DNA of 64,000 nucleotides, taken from an uncultured Collinsella sp. (lineage in GTDB: Bacteria; Actinomycetota; Coriobacteriia; Coriobacteriales; Coriobacteriaceae). Both the position numbers and the translations under genes were made by a program. Of this stretch, positions 23,279 to 32,913 are shown in pieces (position 1 is the first letter of the stretch; each line of letters begins with the position of its first letter). The notes under the pieces are model-generated. The model ran no database searches. It saw only the letters and a program-made list of their open reading frames with translations, and was not told the DNA's origin. The stretch lies in NCBI GenBank assembly GCA_934647195.1, contig CAKUFD010000007.1, positions 62,001 to 126,000 on the forward strand. Direction: 5' to 3'.

Positions 23279-24406
23279 TTAGCCCCACACACGCTCGGCT
23301 ACGCGCTTGACCAGCGCGAGCTTTGCCCACTGCTCATCTTCGGTGAGCTTGTTGCCGCATTCGCAAGAGGCAAAACCGCACTGCGGGGAGAGGCAAAGGT
23401 TCTCGAGCGGTACGTACTTGGCAGCCTCGTTGATGCGGCTGATCAGGAGTTCTTCATCCTCAAGACCGGGCTGCTTGGAGGTCACGAGGCCGAGCACGAC
23501 CTTCTTGCCGGGCGCTAGGTACTTGAGCGGCTCAAAGGTTCCGGCACGCGGCGTGTCGAACTCAAGGTAGAAGGCGTCGACGTTCTCCTCGGCGAAAAGA
23601 TAGGGCGCGATGGGGTCGTAGCCGCCCTCGAAGGCGTACGTCGAGTGGTAGTTGCCGCGGCATACGTGCGTGGTGATTGCGAGGTCCTCGGGCTTGCCCT
23701 CGATCGCAAGGTTATTGAGGCGAACACCGAGCTCGGAGACCTTCTGGATGTCGACTGGGCTCATGCCGGTCTTGGCCACGAAGTCTGTGTCGCAGTAGAT
23801 GCCCCAGGTGCAATCGTCAAACTGGATGTTGCGGCAGCCGGCGGCATAGAGGTCGGCGATGACGGTGCGGTAAGCGGCGGCGATGTCCTCGATGAGGGCC
23901 TCGTCGTCGGCGTAGGCGGAGCGCAGGCTCTCGATTTGGCCGTCGCAGCGGTCGAGGATCACCTCTGAGTAGGTCTGGACGGGGGCGGGGATGGTCTGGC
24001 GCGCCGTCTGGCCTTCCTCTTCAAGGGCCTTAACGAACTTGAAGTGCTCGACAAACGGGTGGTTCTCGCCGGAAATCTTACCGGTGACGACGGCGGTGTC
24101 TGCCGTGGTCTCTTCATCGTGGAACATGTAGCCGGTGCGGCTCGTACGGCGCTCGATACCGTTGAGCCCCCACATAAAGTCGAGGTGCCAATAGCTGCGG
24201 CGGAATTCGCCGTCGGTGATTACGGGGAGGCCGGCGGCCTTTTGCTTGGCTACGAGGTCGCGGATGGCAACGTCTTCGACGGTCTTGAGCGCGGCATCGT
24301 CGATGATGCCTGCGGCGTGGTCGGCGCGGGCCTGCTTGAGGACATCGGGACGTAGGAAGCTTCCGACGATGTCGTAGCGAAACGGTGCGTTATGGATGGT
24401 GGACAT
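23279..24406 (-). CDS. MetE-like cobalamin-independent methyltransferase (YxjG/YxjH type)
   Basis: 375 residues corresponding to the C-terminal catalytic barrel of MetE. It starts RYDIVGSFLRP and ends with the zinc-site region LSPQCGFASC. DGEFRRSYWHLDFMWG and IQFDDCTWG are family motifs. Such short proteins transfer a methyl group to homocysteine or a related thiol; the methyl donor is not certain because the MetE N-terminal half is missing. ATG 24406 is chosen for the GAGAGGA site; the frame extends 19 codons further upstream. Confidence 0.85.
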   Translation of the reverse strand: MSTIHNAPFRYDIVGSFLRPDVLKQARADHAAGIIDDAALKTVEDVAIRDLVAKQKAAGLPVITDGEFRRSYWHLDFMWGLNGIERRTSRTGYMFHDEETTADTAVVTGKISGENHPFVEHFKFVKALEEEGQTARQTIPAPVQTYSEVILDRCDGQIESLRSAYADDEALIEDIAAAYRTVIADLYAAGCRNIQFDDCTWGIYCDTDFVAKTGMSPVDIQKVSELGVRLNNLAIEGKPEDLAITTHVCRGNYHSTYAFEGGYDPIAPYLFAEENVDAFYLEFDTPRAGTFEPLKYLAPGKKVVLGLVTSKQPGLEDEELLISRINEAAKYVPLENLCLSPQCGFASCECGNKLTEDEQWAKLALVKRVAERVWG

Positions 24407-25212
24407 TATGGTCCTCTCTCTAGTTTGATTGGTGAAACAGAGTATGGCAGCGGCTTTTGTCATAGGGAAGTATCAAGAATCTATCGGTGTATATAGGATA
24501 TATCTATGATGCGATGCGGGGCTGGATTCGGATTGGCTTTTGCTTTGTTGGCTGGTTTTCACTTGCTGGATGCTGCGGTTCGAATTCCGGTTGGGCTGGT
24601 TTATCGAGCGAGCTGCAAGCAGAGCGATAGTATTAAATGTATAAAAAGGTCCAAATCTGCTGTGATAATGTATCAAGACAACTTCGGTTTTCTCATATTG
24701 GCGTTTTGGGGTACTTGGCTGCAGGTTGGATGCTGCGAATTGGTGGATAATTCAAAATGTGTACGATATCGAGGACCGACCGACTGCCATTGGGTCTCCT
24801 GCCCGCTTCGAAAACGCCTTGCGAACGTTGTTCATAAGGCGTTTTTCCTCTAAGCAACGCTATTCATTGGAATAAAAGCGGTCTGCAGAGCCATGCATCG
24901 TACATATTTCGATTTTTTCACCAAGACGATTCGCTCGCATTGCAAAGATCCTTTGGTGGGGCAAAATCGGCACAAACGTATCCTTGGGAAATGGGCGATT
25001 GCATTTATCGATGCAGCGTTGCGTGGGCGCTCTCGACGACCTTCTCCTGTCTCAGTTGCCATCTGGCCTTCTGCCCCAATTCGTCGCCTTCACTTGACGG
25101 CTTTGTGTCGCTCCCACCGCAATGGCGCGTATGCGATTCAATCCGCGATGAGCCGGGTAGGAATGCCATAGGTTAACGGGGCGCGGCACCGCCGCGGAAA
25201 AGAGGAGGACCT
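24407..25212. other. 800-base gene-poor region
   Basis: AT-richer than the surroundings. Short frames on the plus strand (24506-24853, 24893-25171) have unusual composition and no ribosome-binding sites, so I do not call them. No riboswitch, tRNA or repeat family is recognised. It must contain the promoters of the divergent MetE-like gene and rubrerythrin. Confidence 0.5.
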
Positions 25213-25749
25213 ATGTCTAAATACGCAGGAACCCAGACCGAGAAGAACCTGGCAGCAGCTTTTGCCGGTGAGTCTCAGGCAACTAATAAATACACGTACT
25301 TCGCTTCTGTTGCCAAGAAGGAGGGCTTCGAGCAGATCGCCGAGATTTTCCGCAAGACCTCTGCAAACGAGCAGTACCACGCCAAGATGTGGTTCCGTGA
25401 GCTTGAGGGCATCGGCGATACTACCGAGAATCTCGCTGCCGCAGCCGAAGGCGAGAACTTCGAGTGGACCGACATGTACGAGGGCTTTGCCAAGACCGCC
25501 GAGGAGGAGGGCTTCCCCGAGCTCGCTGTGAAGTTCCGCGAGGTCGGCGAGATCGAGAGGCATCACGAGGAGCGCTATCGTGCATTGCTCCACAACGTCG
25601 AGACCGCTGCTGTCTTTGAGAAGAGCGAGGTCAAGGTGTGGGAGTGCCGTAACTGCGGCCATATCGTTGTGGGCACGAAGGCTCCGGACGTCTGCCCGGT
25701 CTGCAATCATCCGCAGGCGTACTTTGAGGTTAAGGCCGAGAACTACTAA
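25213..25749 (+). CDS. rbr: Rubrerythrin
   Basis: Peroxide-reducing non-haem iron protein of anaerobes. 178 residues: an N-terminal ferritin-like four-helix domain with diiron ligands in [48 protein letters not shown], and a C-terminal rubredoxin domain with CRNCGH and CPVCNHP. AAGAGGAGG lies just before ATG 25213. Monocistronic, with its own terminator. Works with the flavo-diiron protein and flavodoxin of this window in oxidative-stress defence (inference). Confidence 0.97.
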   Translation: MSKYAGTQTEKNLAAAFAGESQATNKYTYFASVAKKEGFEQIAEIFRKTSANEQYHAKMWFRELEGIGDTTENLAAAAEGENFEWTDMYEGFAKTAEEEGFPELAVKFREVGEIERHHEERYRALLHNVETAAVFEKSEVKVWECRNCGHIVVGTKAPDVCPVCNHPQAYFEVKAENY

Positions 25750-25789
25750 GGTCTGTGGAGCCACCTCGGCAGCCGCATCGGCTAGAGCT

Positions 25790-25827
25790 ATCGCCACGGC
25801 ATCGCGCAGGTGCCGTGGCGTTTTTAA
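25790..25827 (+). terminator. Terminator after rubrerythrin
   Basis: CGCCACGGCA pairs with TGCCGTGGCG, followed by T5. Confidence 0.85.
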
Positions 25828-25919
25828 TGCGCGGCGGGCCTGGGTCGTATGTTTTGCGTCGAGTTCGTGCGGTCATGCTAGGATGGTCAACGAACTTTGA
25901 CTAAAAGGGGATGCCGATC

Positions 25920-27146
25920 GTGACCATGCGCACCGATGATTTTGATTACAACCTGCCCGAGGAGCTCATTGCTCAAGCGCCTGCCGAGCCGCGCGACTCG
26001 TGTCGCCTGCTCGTGCTCAACCGCAAGGGGAGTGACGCTGCAGACGCCGTGGCATTGGAGCATGGCGGTACGGTGGAGCACCGCATCTTCCGTGACATCA
26101 TCGACTATATCGAGCCGGGTGACCTGCTGGTCATCAACAAGACCCGCGTGATGCCGGCGCGTCTGATGGGACGTAAGGCCGAGACCGGCGGTGTGGTCGA
26201 GACGCTTTTGCTCAAGCGCCGCGAAGACGTAGACCCCTTGGGTCACGTGTGGGAATGCCTGGTCAAGCCTGGCAAGCGCCTGAAGCCTGGTGCGAAGATC
26301 GAGTACCGAGCCGGTGGCGCCCATGCTCCCGAGAACGCGCCGGTCGTGCTGGCCGCCGAGGTTATCGATTACGTTGAGGACAGCCGCGGCGGCCGCCTCG
26401 TTCGCTTTGAGCCGCAGGGTACCGACCCCGCAACGGGCGAGCCGCGTACGCTCGACGAGGCCATCCACGCTGCGGGCCACGTTCCGCTGCCTCCCTACAT
26501 TACCGATTACGAGGGCGATCCCGAGAAGTACCAGACCGTCTACGCGATGCCCGAGGAGCACTCGGCTGCGGCGCCCACGGCGGGTCTGCACTTCACGCCT
26601 GAGCTTATGCAGCGCATCGAGGACAAAGGCGCGCGCTTTGCGGCCGTTGAACTTGAGGTGGGCATCGACACGTTCCGTCTGGTCGAGGAGGACGACCCGA
26701 CCCAGCACGTCATGCATACCGAGCGCTATCACGTGCCGGCCGAGGTGGTCGACGCCGTGCATGCCACCAAGGCGGCTGGTCATCGCGTGATCGCCGTGGG
26801 AACCACTGCCGTGCGTTCGCTCGAGAGCGCCTTTGATGCGGAGGCTCCTGTTTCCGAGAAGCCGGTGACCGCGCGTTACTTCGAGGGTCGTGCTGATGGT
26901 GCCGATACGCTCGGCCATGGAGACATCACGGTGCACGAGAACGCAACTACGCAGCTCTATCTCATGCCGGGAAGCACCTACCACGTGGTGGATGCGCTTA
27001 TCACCAACTTCCATGTGCCGCGCTCTACGCTCATGATGCTCGTCTCGGCGCTCGCCTCGCGCGACCAGGTGATGGACGCTTACGAGCAGGCTATCAAGGC
27101 ACGGTATCGCTTCTTTAGCTTTGGCGATGCGATGCTCATCGAGTAG
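25920..27146 (+). CDS. queA: S-adenosylmethionine:tRNA ribosyltransferase-isomerase
   Basis: Adds the ribosyl-derived cyclopentene ring to preQ1 in tRNA, the step after Tgt. The product starts MRTDDFDYNLPEELIAQ.P and shows family motifs GDLLVINKTRVMPARL, PLPPYI, AAPTAGLHFTPEL, and a C-terminal NFHVPRSTLMMLVSA. I favour GTG 25920 because it lies ten bases after AAAAGGGG; ATG 25911 is too close to that site and ATG 25926 is also possible. Usual length is about 340; the extra residues come from an internal insertion around RADVDP..HAPENAPV. Confidence 0.93.
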   Translation: MTMRTDDFDYNLPEELIAQAPAEPRDSCRLLVLNRKGSDAADAVALEHGGTVEHRIFRDIIDYIEPGDLLVINKTRVMPARLMGRKAETGGVVETLLLKRREDVDPLGHVWECLVKPGKRLKPGAKIEYRAGGAHAPENAPVVLAAEVIDYVEDSRGGRLVRFEPQGTDPATGEPRTLDEAIHAAGHVPLPPYITDYEGDPEKYQTVYAMPEEHSAAAPTAGLHFTPELMQRIEDKGARFAAVELEVGIDTFRLVEEDDPTQHVMHTERYHVPAEVVDAVHATKAAGHRVIAVGTTAVRSLESAFDAEAPVSEKPVTARYFEGRADGADTLGHGDITVHENATTQLYLMPGSTYHVVDALITNFHVPRSTLMMLVSALASRDQVMDAYEQAIKARYRFFSFGDAMLIE

Positions 27147-27203
27147 AGTCCGGTCGAGCAAGGTGCTTGCAGCGTGCGGCTAAATATGAAGGCCGTGTGA
27201 AAA

Positions 27204-27237
27204 TGTGACAAAATAAACCTGTCGACTTTTTGTCACA
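27204..27237. repeat. 34-bp TGTGACA hairpin, copy a
   Basis: TGTGACAAAA and TTTTTGTCACA arms around a fixed loop TAAACCTGTCGAC. One of eight copies in intergenic regions; here between convergent queA and ilvC. Confidence 0.8.
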
Positions 27238-27246
27238 TCGGCTATG

Positions 27247-27286
27247 AAAAAGGGTTGCCCGGCGTGTGAGCGGGGCAACCCTTTTG
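27247..27286. terminator. Bidirectional terminator between queA and ilvC
   Basis: AAAAGGGTTGCCCGGC and GCGGGGCAACCCTTTT form a long stem with A-tract on one side and T-tract on the other, so it serves both convergent genes. Confidence 0.9.
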
Positions 27287-27318
27287 TGATGACAAGCGGA
27301 GTGAAAGCTGCGCTTGAG

Positions 27319-28314
27319 TTACTTCTTGATCCAGCTGAACATGGAGCGGATCTTCTCGCCGGTCTTCTCGATCGGGTGCTCGTTGATAGCCTCGCGCTGC
27401 TCGAGCAGCCACTTGTGGCCGTTGTTGCAGTCGTCCACGAACTCCTGGGCAAAGCTGCCGTCCTGGATGCGGGCAAGGATCTCCTTCATGGCACGACGGC
27501 TTTCGTCGTTGATGACCTTGGGGCCGGCGTAGTACTCGCCGTACTCGGCGGTGTTGGAGATGGAGTAGTTCATGAAGTGGATGCCGCTCTCGTACATGAG
27601 GTCGACGATCATCTTCATCTCGTGATAGACCTCGAAGTAAGCGAGCTCCTCGGGGTAGCCGGCCTCGGTCAGGGTCTCAAAACCGGCCTTGATCATCTCG
27701 ACGAGGCCGCCGCAGAGCACGGCCTGCTCGCCAAAGAGGTCCTCCTCGGTCTCATCCTTGAAGGTCGACTTGATGATGCCGGAGCGAGCGCCGCCCAGAC
27801 CCCAAGCGTAGGAGAGAGCGATATCCCAGGCGTCACCGGTGGCGTCCTGGTACACGCAGGCCAGGTCGGGCACACCGGAACCCTCGGTGTACTGACGACG
27901 GACGATGTGGCCAGGGCCCTTGGGGGCGATCATGATGACGTTGACGTCCTCGGGAGCCTTGATGTAACCGTAGTGGATGTTGAAGCCGTGGGCGAAGCAC
28001 AGGGTGTCGCCGGCCTCCAGGTTGGGCTCCACAAACTCCTTGTAGACGGCGGGCTGCGTCTCGTCGGGGGTGAGGATCATGATGACGTTGGCTTCCTTGG
28101 CGGCGGTGGCCATGTCGGTCACCTTGAGGCCGGCCTCGCGGGCCTTGTCGGCAGAGGAGGAACCCTCACGCAGGCCGACGCGCACGTCGCAGCCGGAGTC
28201 CATGAGGTTGAGTGCATGGGCGTGGCCCTGGGAGCCGTAGCCGATGATAGCGACCTTCTTGCCCTGGATGATGCTGGGATCGCAATCCTGCTCGTGGTAA
28301 ATCGTTACTGCCAT
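27319..28314 (-). CDS. ilvC: Ketol-acid reductoisomerase
   Basis: Second common step of valine and isoleucine synthesis: isomerises and reduces acetolactate or acetohydroxybutyrate with NAD(P)H and Mg. 331 residues (class I, short form). The Rossmann loop [17 protein letters not shown], the cofactor-specificity loop ending REGSSS, and the metal/active site [17 protein letters not shown] and [15 protein letters not shown] are visible. ATG 28314 has CTAAGGAGA upstream; the frame extends 13 codons further without support. Last gene of the ilv operon. Confidence 0.97.
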   Translation of the reverse strand: MAVTIYHEQDCDPSIIQGKKVAIIGYGSQGHAHALNLMDSGCDVRVGLREGSSSADKAREAGLKVTDMATAAKEANVIMILTPDETQPAVYKEFVEPNLEAGDTLCFAHGFNIHYGYIKAPEDVNVIMIAPKGPGHIVRRQYTEGSGVPDLACVYQDATGDAWDIALSYAWGLGGARSGIIKSTFKDETEEDLFGEQAVLCGGLVEMIKAGFETLTEAGYPEELAYFEVYHEMKMIVDLMYESGIHFMNYSISNTAEYGEYYAGPKVINDESRRAMKEILARIQDGSFAQEFVDDCNNGHKWLLEQREAINEHPIEKTGEKIRSMFSWIKK

Positions 28315-28452
28315 GTCGTCTGTCTCCTTAGGAATCGTTGGTAGGTGTGACATGTGCGCCCGTGAGGGCTATCTATTCGCCGGATGGGCGGATAAACCGT
28401 TGGATAGGTGCGCGGTCGCGCGGGTTTGCGTACCACGCCGTCGCGCAAAGCG

Positions 28453-28944
28453 CTAGAGGTCGTGGTCGTGAGCCCCACGGGACATCGCGATCTTGCCCGT
28501 GCGCGTAAGCTGACGAATGCCGTAGCCGCGGAAGAGGTCTTCCATGGCGTCGAGCTTCGACGGGGCGCCGGTGGCCTCGACGGTGAGCGTGTGCTTGCCC
28601 ACGTCGACCACCTTGGCGCGAAAGACGTTCGCGATCTCGATGATCTCGTGGCGACGCTCGGGCGTGGCGAGCACCTTGAAGAGCACGAGCTCGCGCTCGA
28701 TCGCATCGGCCTCGGTGAGGTCGGAGATCTTAAAGACGCTCACGAGCTTGTGCAGCTGCTTGGTGATCTGCTCAAAGCCCACCTCGTCTGCCTCCACGAT
28801 GATGGTCATGCGCGAGAGCGTCTCGTCCTCGGTGGGGGCGACGGTGAGGGACTCGATGTTGAAGCCGCGGCGCGAGATCATGCCGGTGACGCGCGAGAGC
28901 ACGCCGCTTTTGTTCTCGACGAGAACGGACAGGATGTGCTTCAT
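28453..28944 (-). CDS. ilvN: Acetolactate synthase small (regulatory) subunit
   Basis: 163 residues: an N-terminal ACT domain (LVENKSGVLSRVTGMISRRGFNIESLTV) that binds valine for feedback control, and a C-terminal domain starting near residue 80. ATG 28944 lies behind GGGAGGCGAG; a GTG two codons earlier would overlap the ilvB stop directly. Translationally coupled to ilvB. Confidence 0.96.
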   Translation of the reverse strand: MKHILSVLVENKSGVLSRVTGMISRRGFNIESLTVAPTEDETLSRMTIIVEADEVGFEQITKQLHKLVSVFKISDLTEADAIERELVLFKVLATPERRHEIIEIANVFRAKVVDVGKHTLTVEATGAPSKLDAMEDLFRGYGIRQLTRTGKIAMSRGAHDHDL

Positions 28945-28946
28945 GC

Positions 28947-30797
28947 TCACTCGCCTCCCTTCTTGGGCCCAAAGCCCTTCTCACTCACGCGCACGCCGCC
29001 AAGCGTGACGTCGAGCGCGCCGATGATGTCGTCGATGGGTGCGCCGGGCGCGACCATCGGGTAGACCGTCTGGTCGATGGGAATCTGGACATCCAGCAGG
29101 TAGGGGCCTTCGGCTGAGAGCATCGCGTCGAGTGCCTCGTCGATCTCTTCGGGCTTGCTGATGCGCGCTGCCTGCCAGCCATAGGCGTCGGCGAGCTTGA
29201 CGAAATCCGGGTTGGCGTCGAGCTCGGTAAACGAGTAGCGCTCGTTGTAGAACAGGCGCTGCCACTGGTGCACCATGCCCAGCGCGCGGTTGTCCATGAT
29301 AAGCACCTTGACGCCCACCTTGTTGATGGCGGCGGTGGCCATCTCCTGCGAGTTCATCTGGAAGGAACCGTCGCCTGCAATGCAGACGACCTCGTCCTCG
29401 GGACAGCCTACCTTGGCGCCGATGGCCGCGGGGAAGCCAAAGCCCATAGTGCCCAGGCCACCGCTCGAGAGGAACGTGCGCGCGTGCTCGCGATGGATGT
29501 TCTGGTGCGCCCACATCTGGTGCTGGCCCACCTCGGTGGTGACGATAGAGGCCTCGGGATCCAGTTTGTCGGAGAGGTGCGAGAGCACGACCTCGGGTGC
29601 GATCATGCCGGGGAAATCCTCGAAATCCTCGGTGTAGAGCGGCCAGCGATCGCGCCATTCGCACACGGTCTTGACCCACTCGGTGCTCACGGGCTGTGCC
29701 TCGGTCTTTTCCAGGCGGTCGTTGATGGCGCCGAGGACGACCTTTGCGTCGCCCACGATGGGCACGGCGGGGTCGATGATCTTGCCGATTTCGGCTGGGT
29801 CGATATCGATATGGATGATCTTGGCGTGCGGGGCAAACTCATCGACCTTGCCGGTCACGCGGTCGGAGAAGCGCGCACCCACGGCGATGAGCAGATCGCA
29901 TTCGGTGACGGCCATGTTGGCGTACTTGGAGCCGTGCATGCCCACGGGGCCGAGGTTCAGCGGGTTGGAGCAGCGCATGGCGCCCTTGCCCATGAGCGAG
30001 GTGACCACGGGAATCTGCATGCGCTCGGCAAGCTCGGTGAGCTCGGAGCAAGCGTGACTCGTCACGATGCCGCCGCCGGCGTAGATGAGCGGGCGCTTGG
30101 ATTCCTGGATGCAGGCCACTGCCTGGCGCACCTGCTTGGCATTGCCCTTGTAGGTGGGGCGGTAGCTGGGCAGGCTGATCTTGTCGGGATAGTGGAAGAC
30201 CATCTCGGCGCTGGACAGGTCGCTCGGGATGTCGATAAGGACGGGGCCGGGGCGACCGGTGCTTGCGATGTAGAAGGCCTCGCGGAACGTGCGCGTGAGG
30301 TCGTCGGTGGACTGAAGCAGGAAGGAGTGCTTGACCACGGGCATGGTGATGCCCACGATATCGGACTCCTGGAACGCGTCGGTGCCGATGACACCGCGCG
30401 TGACCTGGCCGGTGATGACTACCAGCGGCACGGAATCCATATAGGCGGTGGCGATGCCCGTCACCGTGTTGGTGGCGCCGGGGCCGGAGGTGACCAGCAC
30501 CACGCCCACCTTGCCGGTGGCGCGGGCGTAACCGTCTGCCATGTGCGTGGCGCCCTGCTCGTGGCGGGCGAGCACATGGTGGATCTTCTTGGAGTCGTAC
30601 AGCGCATCGTAGATCTTGATGGCCTGGCCGCCGGGGTAGCCAAAGAGCGTGTCTACGCCCTCGGCCTCAAGGCTGGCGATGACGGCCTGGGCGCCGGTCA
30701 TGGTCTTGCCCTCGTGCTCGGTCTTCGAGCCGGGACCGAACGGACGGCCCTCGATGGCGGCCTTCCTCATCGCGAGCTTCTCTTCGAGTGTCGTCAT
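28947..30797 (-). CDS. ilvB: Acetolactate synthase large (catalytic) subunit
   Basis: Thiamine-diphosphate enzyme that condenses pyruvate with pyruvate or 2-oxobutyrate. 616 residues. The catalytic Glu is in [20 protein letters not shown]-domain sequences follow in the middle; the ThDP/Mg motif is [15 protein letters not shown] (GDG..N-type). It has a ~30-residue N-terminal extension ([19 protein letters not shown]) before the normal start. It overlaps ilvD by four bases (ATGA). Confidence 0.97.
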   Translation of the reverse strand: MTTLEEKLAMRKAAIEGRPFGPGSKTEHEGKTMTGAQAVIASLEAEGVDTLFGYPGGQAIKIYDALYDSKKIHHVLARHEQGATHMADGYARATGKVGVVLVTSGPGATNTVTGIATAYMDSVPLVVITGQVTRGVIGTDAFQESDIVGITMPVVKHSFLLQSTDDLTRTFREAFYIASTGRPGPVLIDIPSDLSSAEMVFHYPDKISLPSYRPTYKGNAKQVRQAVACIQESKRPLIYAGGGIVTSHACSELTELAERMQIPVVTSLMGKGAMRCSNPLNLGPVGMHGSKYANMAVTECDLLIAVGARFSDRVTGKVDEFAPHAKIIHIDIDPAEIGKIIDPAVPIVGDAKVVLGAINDRLEKTEAQPVSTEWVKTVCEWRDRWPLYTEDFEDFPGMIAPEVVLSHLSDKLDPEASIVTTEVGQHQMWAHQNIHREHARTFLSSGGLGTMGFGFPAAIGAKVGCPEDEVVCIAGDGSFQMNSQEMATAAINKVGVKVLIMDNRALGMVHQWQRLFYNERYSFTELDANPDFVKLADAYGWQAARISKPEEIDEALDAMLSAEGPYLLDVQIPIDQTVYPMVAPGAPIDDIIGALDVTLGGVRVSEKGFGPKKGGE

Positions 30798-32470
30798 CCG
30801 ATATACGCCCCCTTATCTGCGCTGGAAACGAGTTTTGCGTACTTGGCGAGCACGCCGTGGTTGTGCTTGGGTGCGGGTGCTACGAAGGAGGCGCGGCGAG
30901 CGGCCATCTCTTCGTCCGAAACATCGACATCGAGCTTACCGCCCTCGATGTCGACGGTCACCATGTCGCCCTCATGGATAAGGGCGATGGGCCCACCCGC
31001 TGTGGCCTCGGGGCTCACGTGTCCGATGCACGGGCCCTTGGAGGCGCCGGAGAACCGGCCGTCGGTGATGAGCGCCACGCTGGTGGAAAGGCCCATGCCG
31101 CAGATGGCGGAGGTGGGGGTGAGCATCTCGCGCATGCCCGGGCCGCCGGCGGGGCCTTCGTAGCGAATGACCACCACATCGCCGGGTTTGATCTTGCCGC
31201 CGAAGATGGCCTTGCAGGCCTCTTCCTCGGAGTCGAAGCAGCGGGCGGGGCCGGTGTGCTTCATCATCGAGGGGTCGACGGCGGCCTTCTTGACGATACC
31301 GCCGTCCGGGGCGATGTTGCCGTGCAGGACGCGCAGGGCGCCAACGGGCGAGATGGGGTTGTCGTGCGTGCGGCAAACCTCGCCGTCGGCGGGCTTAGTG
31401 CAGTTTTCGAGGTACTCCGGCAGGGTTCCCATGCAGGTGAGGGCGCTCGTGTCGAGCAGGCCGAGCTCGGCCAGCTCGTGCATGACCACGGGTACGCCGC
31501 CTACGGCGTACAGGTCGATGAGCGGGCGCGGGCCGGAGGGCTGGAGCTTTACGAGGTGCGGGGTGCGTGCGGATGCGGCGTCCCAATCGTCCATGGTGAT
31601 GGGGCAGCCCGCCTCCATGGCGATGGCCGTGAGGTGCAGCACCGTGTTGGTGGAGCCGCCAAAGGCCATGTCGCATTCCATGGCATTGTGGATTGCGGCA
31701 GGGGTGATGATGTCGCGGATGCAGAGGTTCTTCTCCAGCAGCTCCATGACCTTCATGCCGGCGTGCTTGGCCAGGCGCAGGCGCTCGGAGTAGACGGCGG
31801 GGATGGTGCCGTTACCGGGAAGTGCGATGCCCAGGGCCTCGCACAGGCAGTTCATGGAGTTGGCGGTGAACATGCCGGAGCACGATCCGCAGGTGGGGCA
31901 GGCGGAGTCCTCAAGGTACTTGAGCTCCTCGTCGGTCATGGTGCCGGCCTGAACCTGGCCCACGCCGTCGAACAGCGAGTTGAGGTCGGTGGTGGGTCCG
32001 CAGGTGCAGCCCTGTTTGTGGCCGGGAAGCATGGGACCGCCCGAGACAAAAACCGTGGGCAGGTTCACGCGCAGGGCGCCCAGGAGCATGCCGGGGACAA
32101 TCTTGTCGCAGTTGGGGATGCATACGGCGGCGTCGAAGGCGTGGCCCTGGACGGCGATCTCAAAGCTGTCGGCAATGGTCTCGCGCGAGACCAGGCTGTA
32201 GTGCATGCCGTCGTGGTTCATGGCGATGCCGTCGCACACGCCGATGGTATCGATTTCGAACGGAACGCCGCCGGCCATGTAGATGCCGGCCTTTACGGCC
32301 TCGGAAATCTTATCCAGGTTGTTATGACCGGGGATGATATCGCTTTTGGAGCTAAAGACCGCGACGAGCGGACGGTCCATTTCCTCATCGGTGAGTCCGT
32401 CTGCCTTAAGGAGGCTGCGGTGGGGGGCTCGGGCCAAACCGCGCTTGATGGCATCGCTTCGAAGTTGCAC
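30794..32470 (-). CDS. ilvD: Dihydroxy-acid dehydratase
   Basis: Iron-sulfur dehydratase, third step of the valine/isoleucine pathway. 558 residues. Motifs: [26 protein letters not shown] (cluster Cys), [19 protein letters not shown] (cluster Cys), and the C-terminal [16 protein letters not shown]. First gene of ilvD-ilvB-ilvN-ilvC, with the T-box leader upstream. ATG 32470 has no strong Shine-Dalgarno; the leader may control start access. Confidence 0.97.
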   Translation of the reverse strand: MQLRSDAIKRGLARAPHRSLLKADGLTDEEMDRPLVAVFSSKSDIIPGHNNLDKISEAVKAGIYMAGGVPFEIDTIGVCDGIAMNHDGMHYSLVSRETIADSFEIAVQGHAFDAAVCIPNCDKIVPGMLLGALRVNLPTVFVSGGPMLPGHKQGCTCGPTTDLNSLFDGVGQVQAGTMTDEELKYLEDSACPTCGSCSGMFTANSMNCLCEALGIALPGNGTIPAVYSERLRLAKHAGMKVMELLEKNLCIRDIITPAAIHNAMECDMAFGGSTNTVLHLTAIAMEAGCPITMDDWDAASARTPHLVKLQPSGPRPLIDLYAVGGVPVVMHELAELGLLDTSALTCMGTLPEYLENCTKPADGEVCRTHDNPISPVGALRVLHGNIAPDGGIVKKAAVDPSMMKHTGPARCFDSEEEACKAIFGGKIKPGDVVVIRYEGPAGGPGMREMLTPTSAICGMGLSTSVALITDGRFSGASKGPCIGHVSPEATAGGPIALIHEGDMVTVDIEGGKLDVDVSDEEMAARRASFVAPAPKHNHGVLAKYAKLVSSADKGAYIG

Positions 32471-32594
32471 GCTCGTGTCTCGCTTTCTCGCTGCGTTGGG
32501 TACTCAACGGTGTGGTGAGAAAATGCGAGCCAGATGGCGGTGCCCATCGCTCGATGCCCATGACGGAAGGCTTCCGGCCCAAAGATACTTGCAC

Positions 32595-32748
32595 TTACCG
32601 GTCCGTGCGGGGGTGACCGCCGACCGAGCGCGTTCGCTCGAGGCTGCTCGAGGGGATGTTCGGAACCGTCCACCGCAGGTTCTCAGGTCCGCCTGCTTGC
32701 TGTGGGATGGATGAGGCTCCTACTCGCCCTGTCATCGCATTTACTCGT
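32595..32748 (-). promoter_or_regulatory. T-box leader of the ilv operon, specifier ATC (Ile)
   Basis: On the minus strand Stem I can be drawn in full: K-turn GATGA, lower helix AGGG with CCCT, the S-turn AGTA (complement of 32721-32724) opposite GAAC-ATC (ATC at 32655-32657), upper helix GGAGCC with GGTTCC, then CCAC/GTGG, the AGCAAG bulge and a CAGG/CCTG stem. ATC is an isoleucine codon, matching the operon product. The T-box/NCCA-binding part further down (near CGGTCACCCCCGC) is not canonical, so the mechanism (termination or translation) is open. Confidence 0.75.
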
Positions 32749-32756
32749 TGGCGGCT

Positions 32757-32762
32757 ACTATA
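32757..32762 (-). promoter_or_regulatory. -10 box of the ilv promoter
   Basis: TATAGT on the minus strand, about 8 bases before the predicted 5' end of the T-box leader. No clear -35 box is seen. Confidence 0.5.
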
Positions 32763-32839
32763 CAGGAATATTGTGGCCAGTGGTAGAAAAACTTTGGCAA
32801 AAGGCGGGAAATACTCTAGACGGCTAAAGTTTGCGGCAA

Positions 32840-32879
32840 AAATAATGCCCCTGTGATCTTGAACGATCGCGGGGGCATG
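32840..32879 (-). terminator. Terminator after ilvA
   Basis: On the minus strand TGCCCCCGCGATC pairs with GATCACAGGGGCA, followed by TTATTTTT. It separates ilvA from the ilv operon transcript. Confidence 0.85.
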
Positions 32880-32913
32880 CGCTTTGATATGAACCGCGGC
32901 AGCGGTGGTTTGT

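Noticed and set aside
24570..24600. T-arm-like sequence GCGGTTCGAATTCCG as a tRNA
   Set aside because: No acceptor stem or anticodon arm can be drawn around it.
24506..25171. Short plus-strand frames upstream of rubrerythrin
   Set aside because: They overlap each other in different frames, have no ribosome-binding site and Cys/Trp-rich composition unlike real proteins here.
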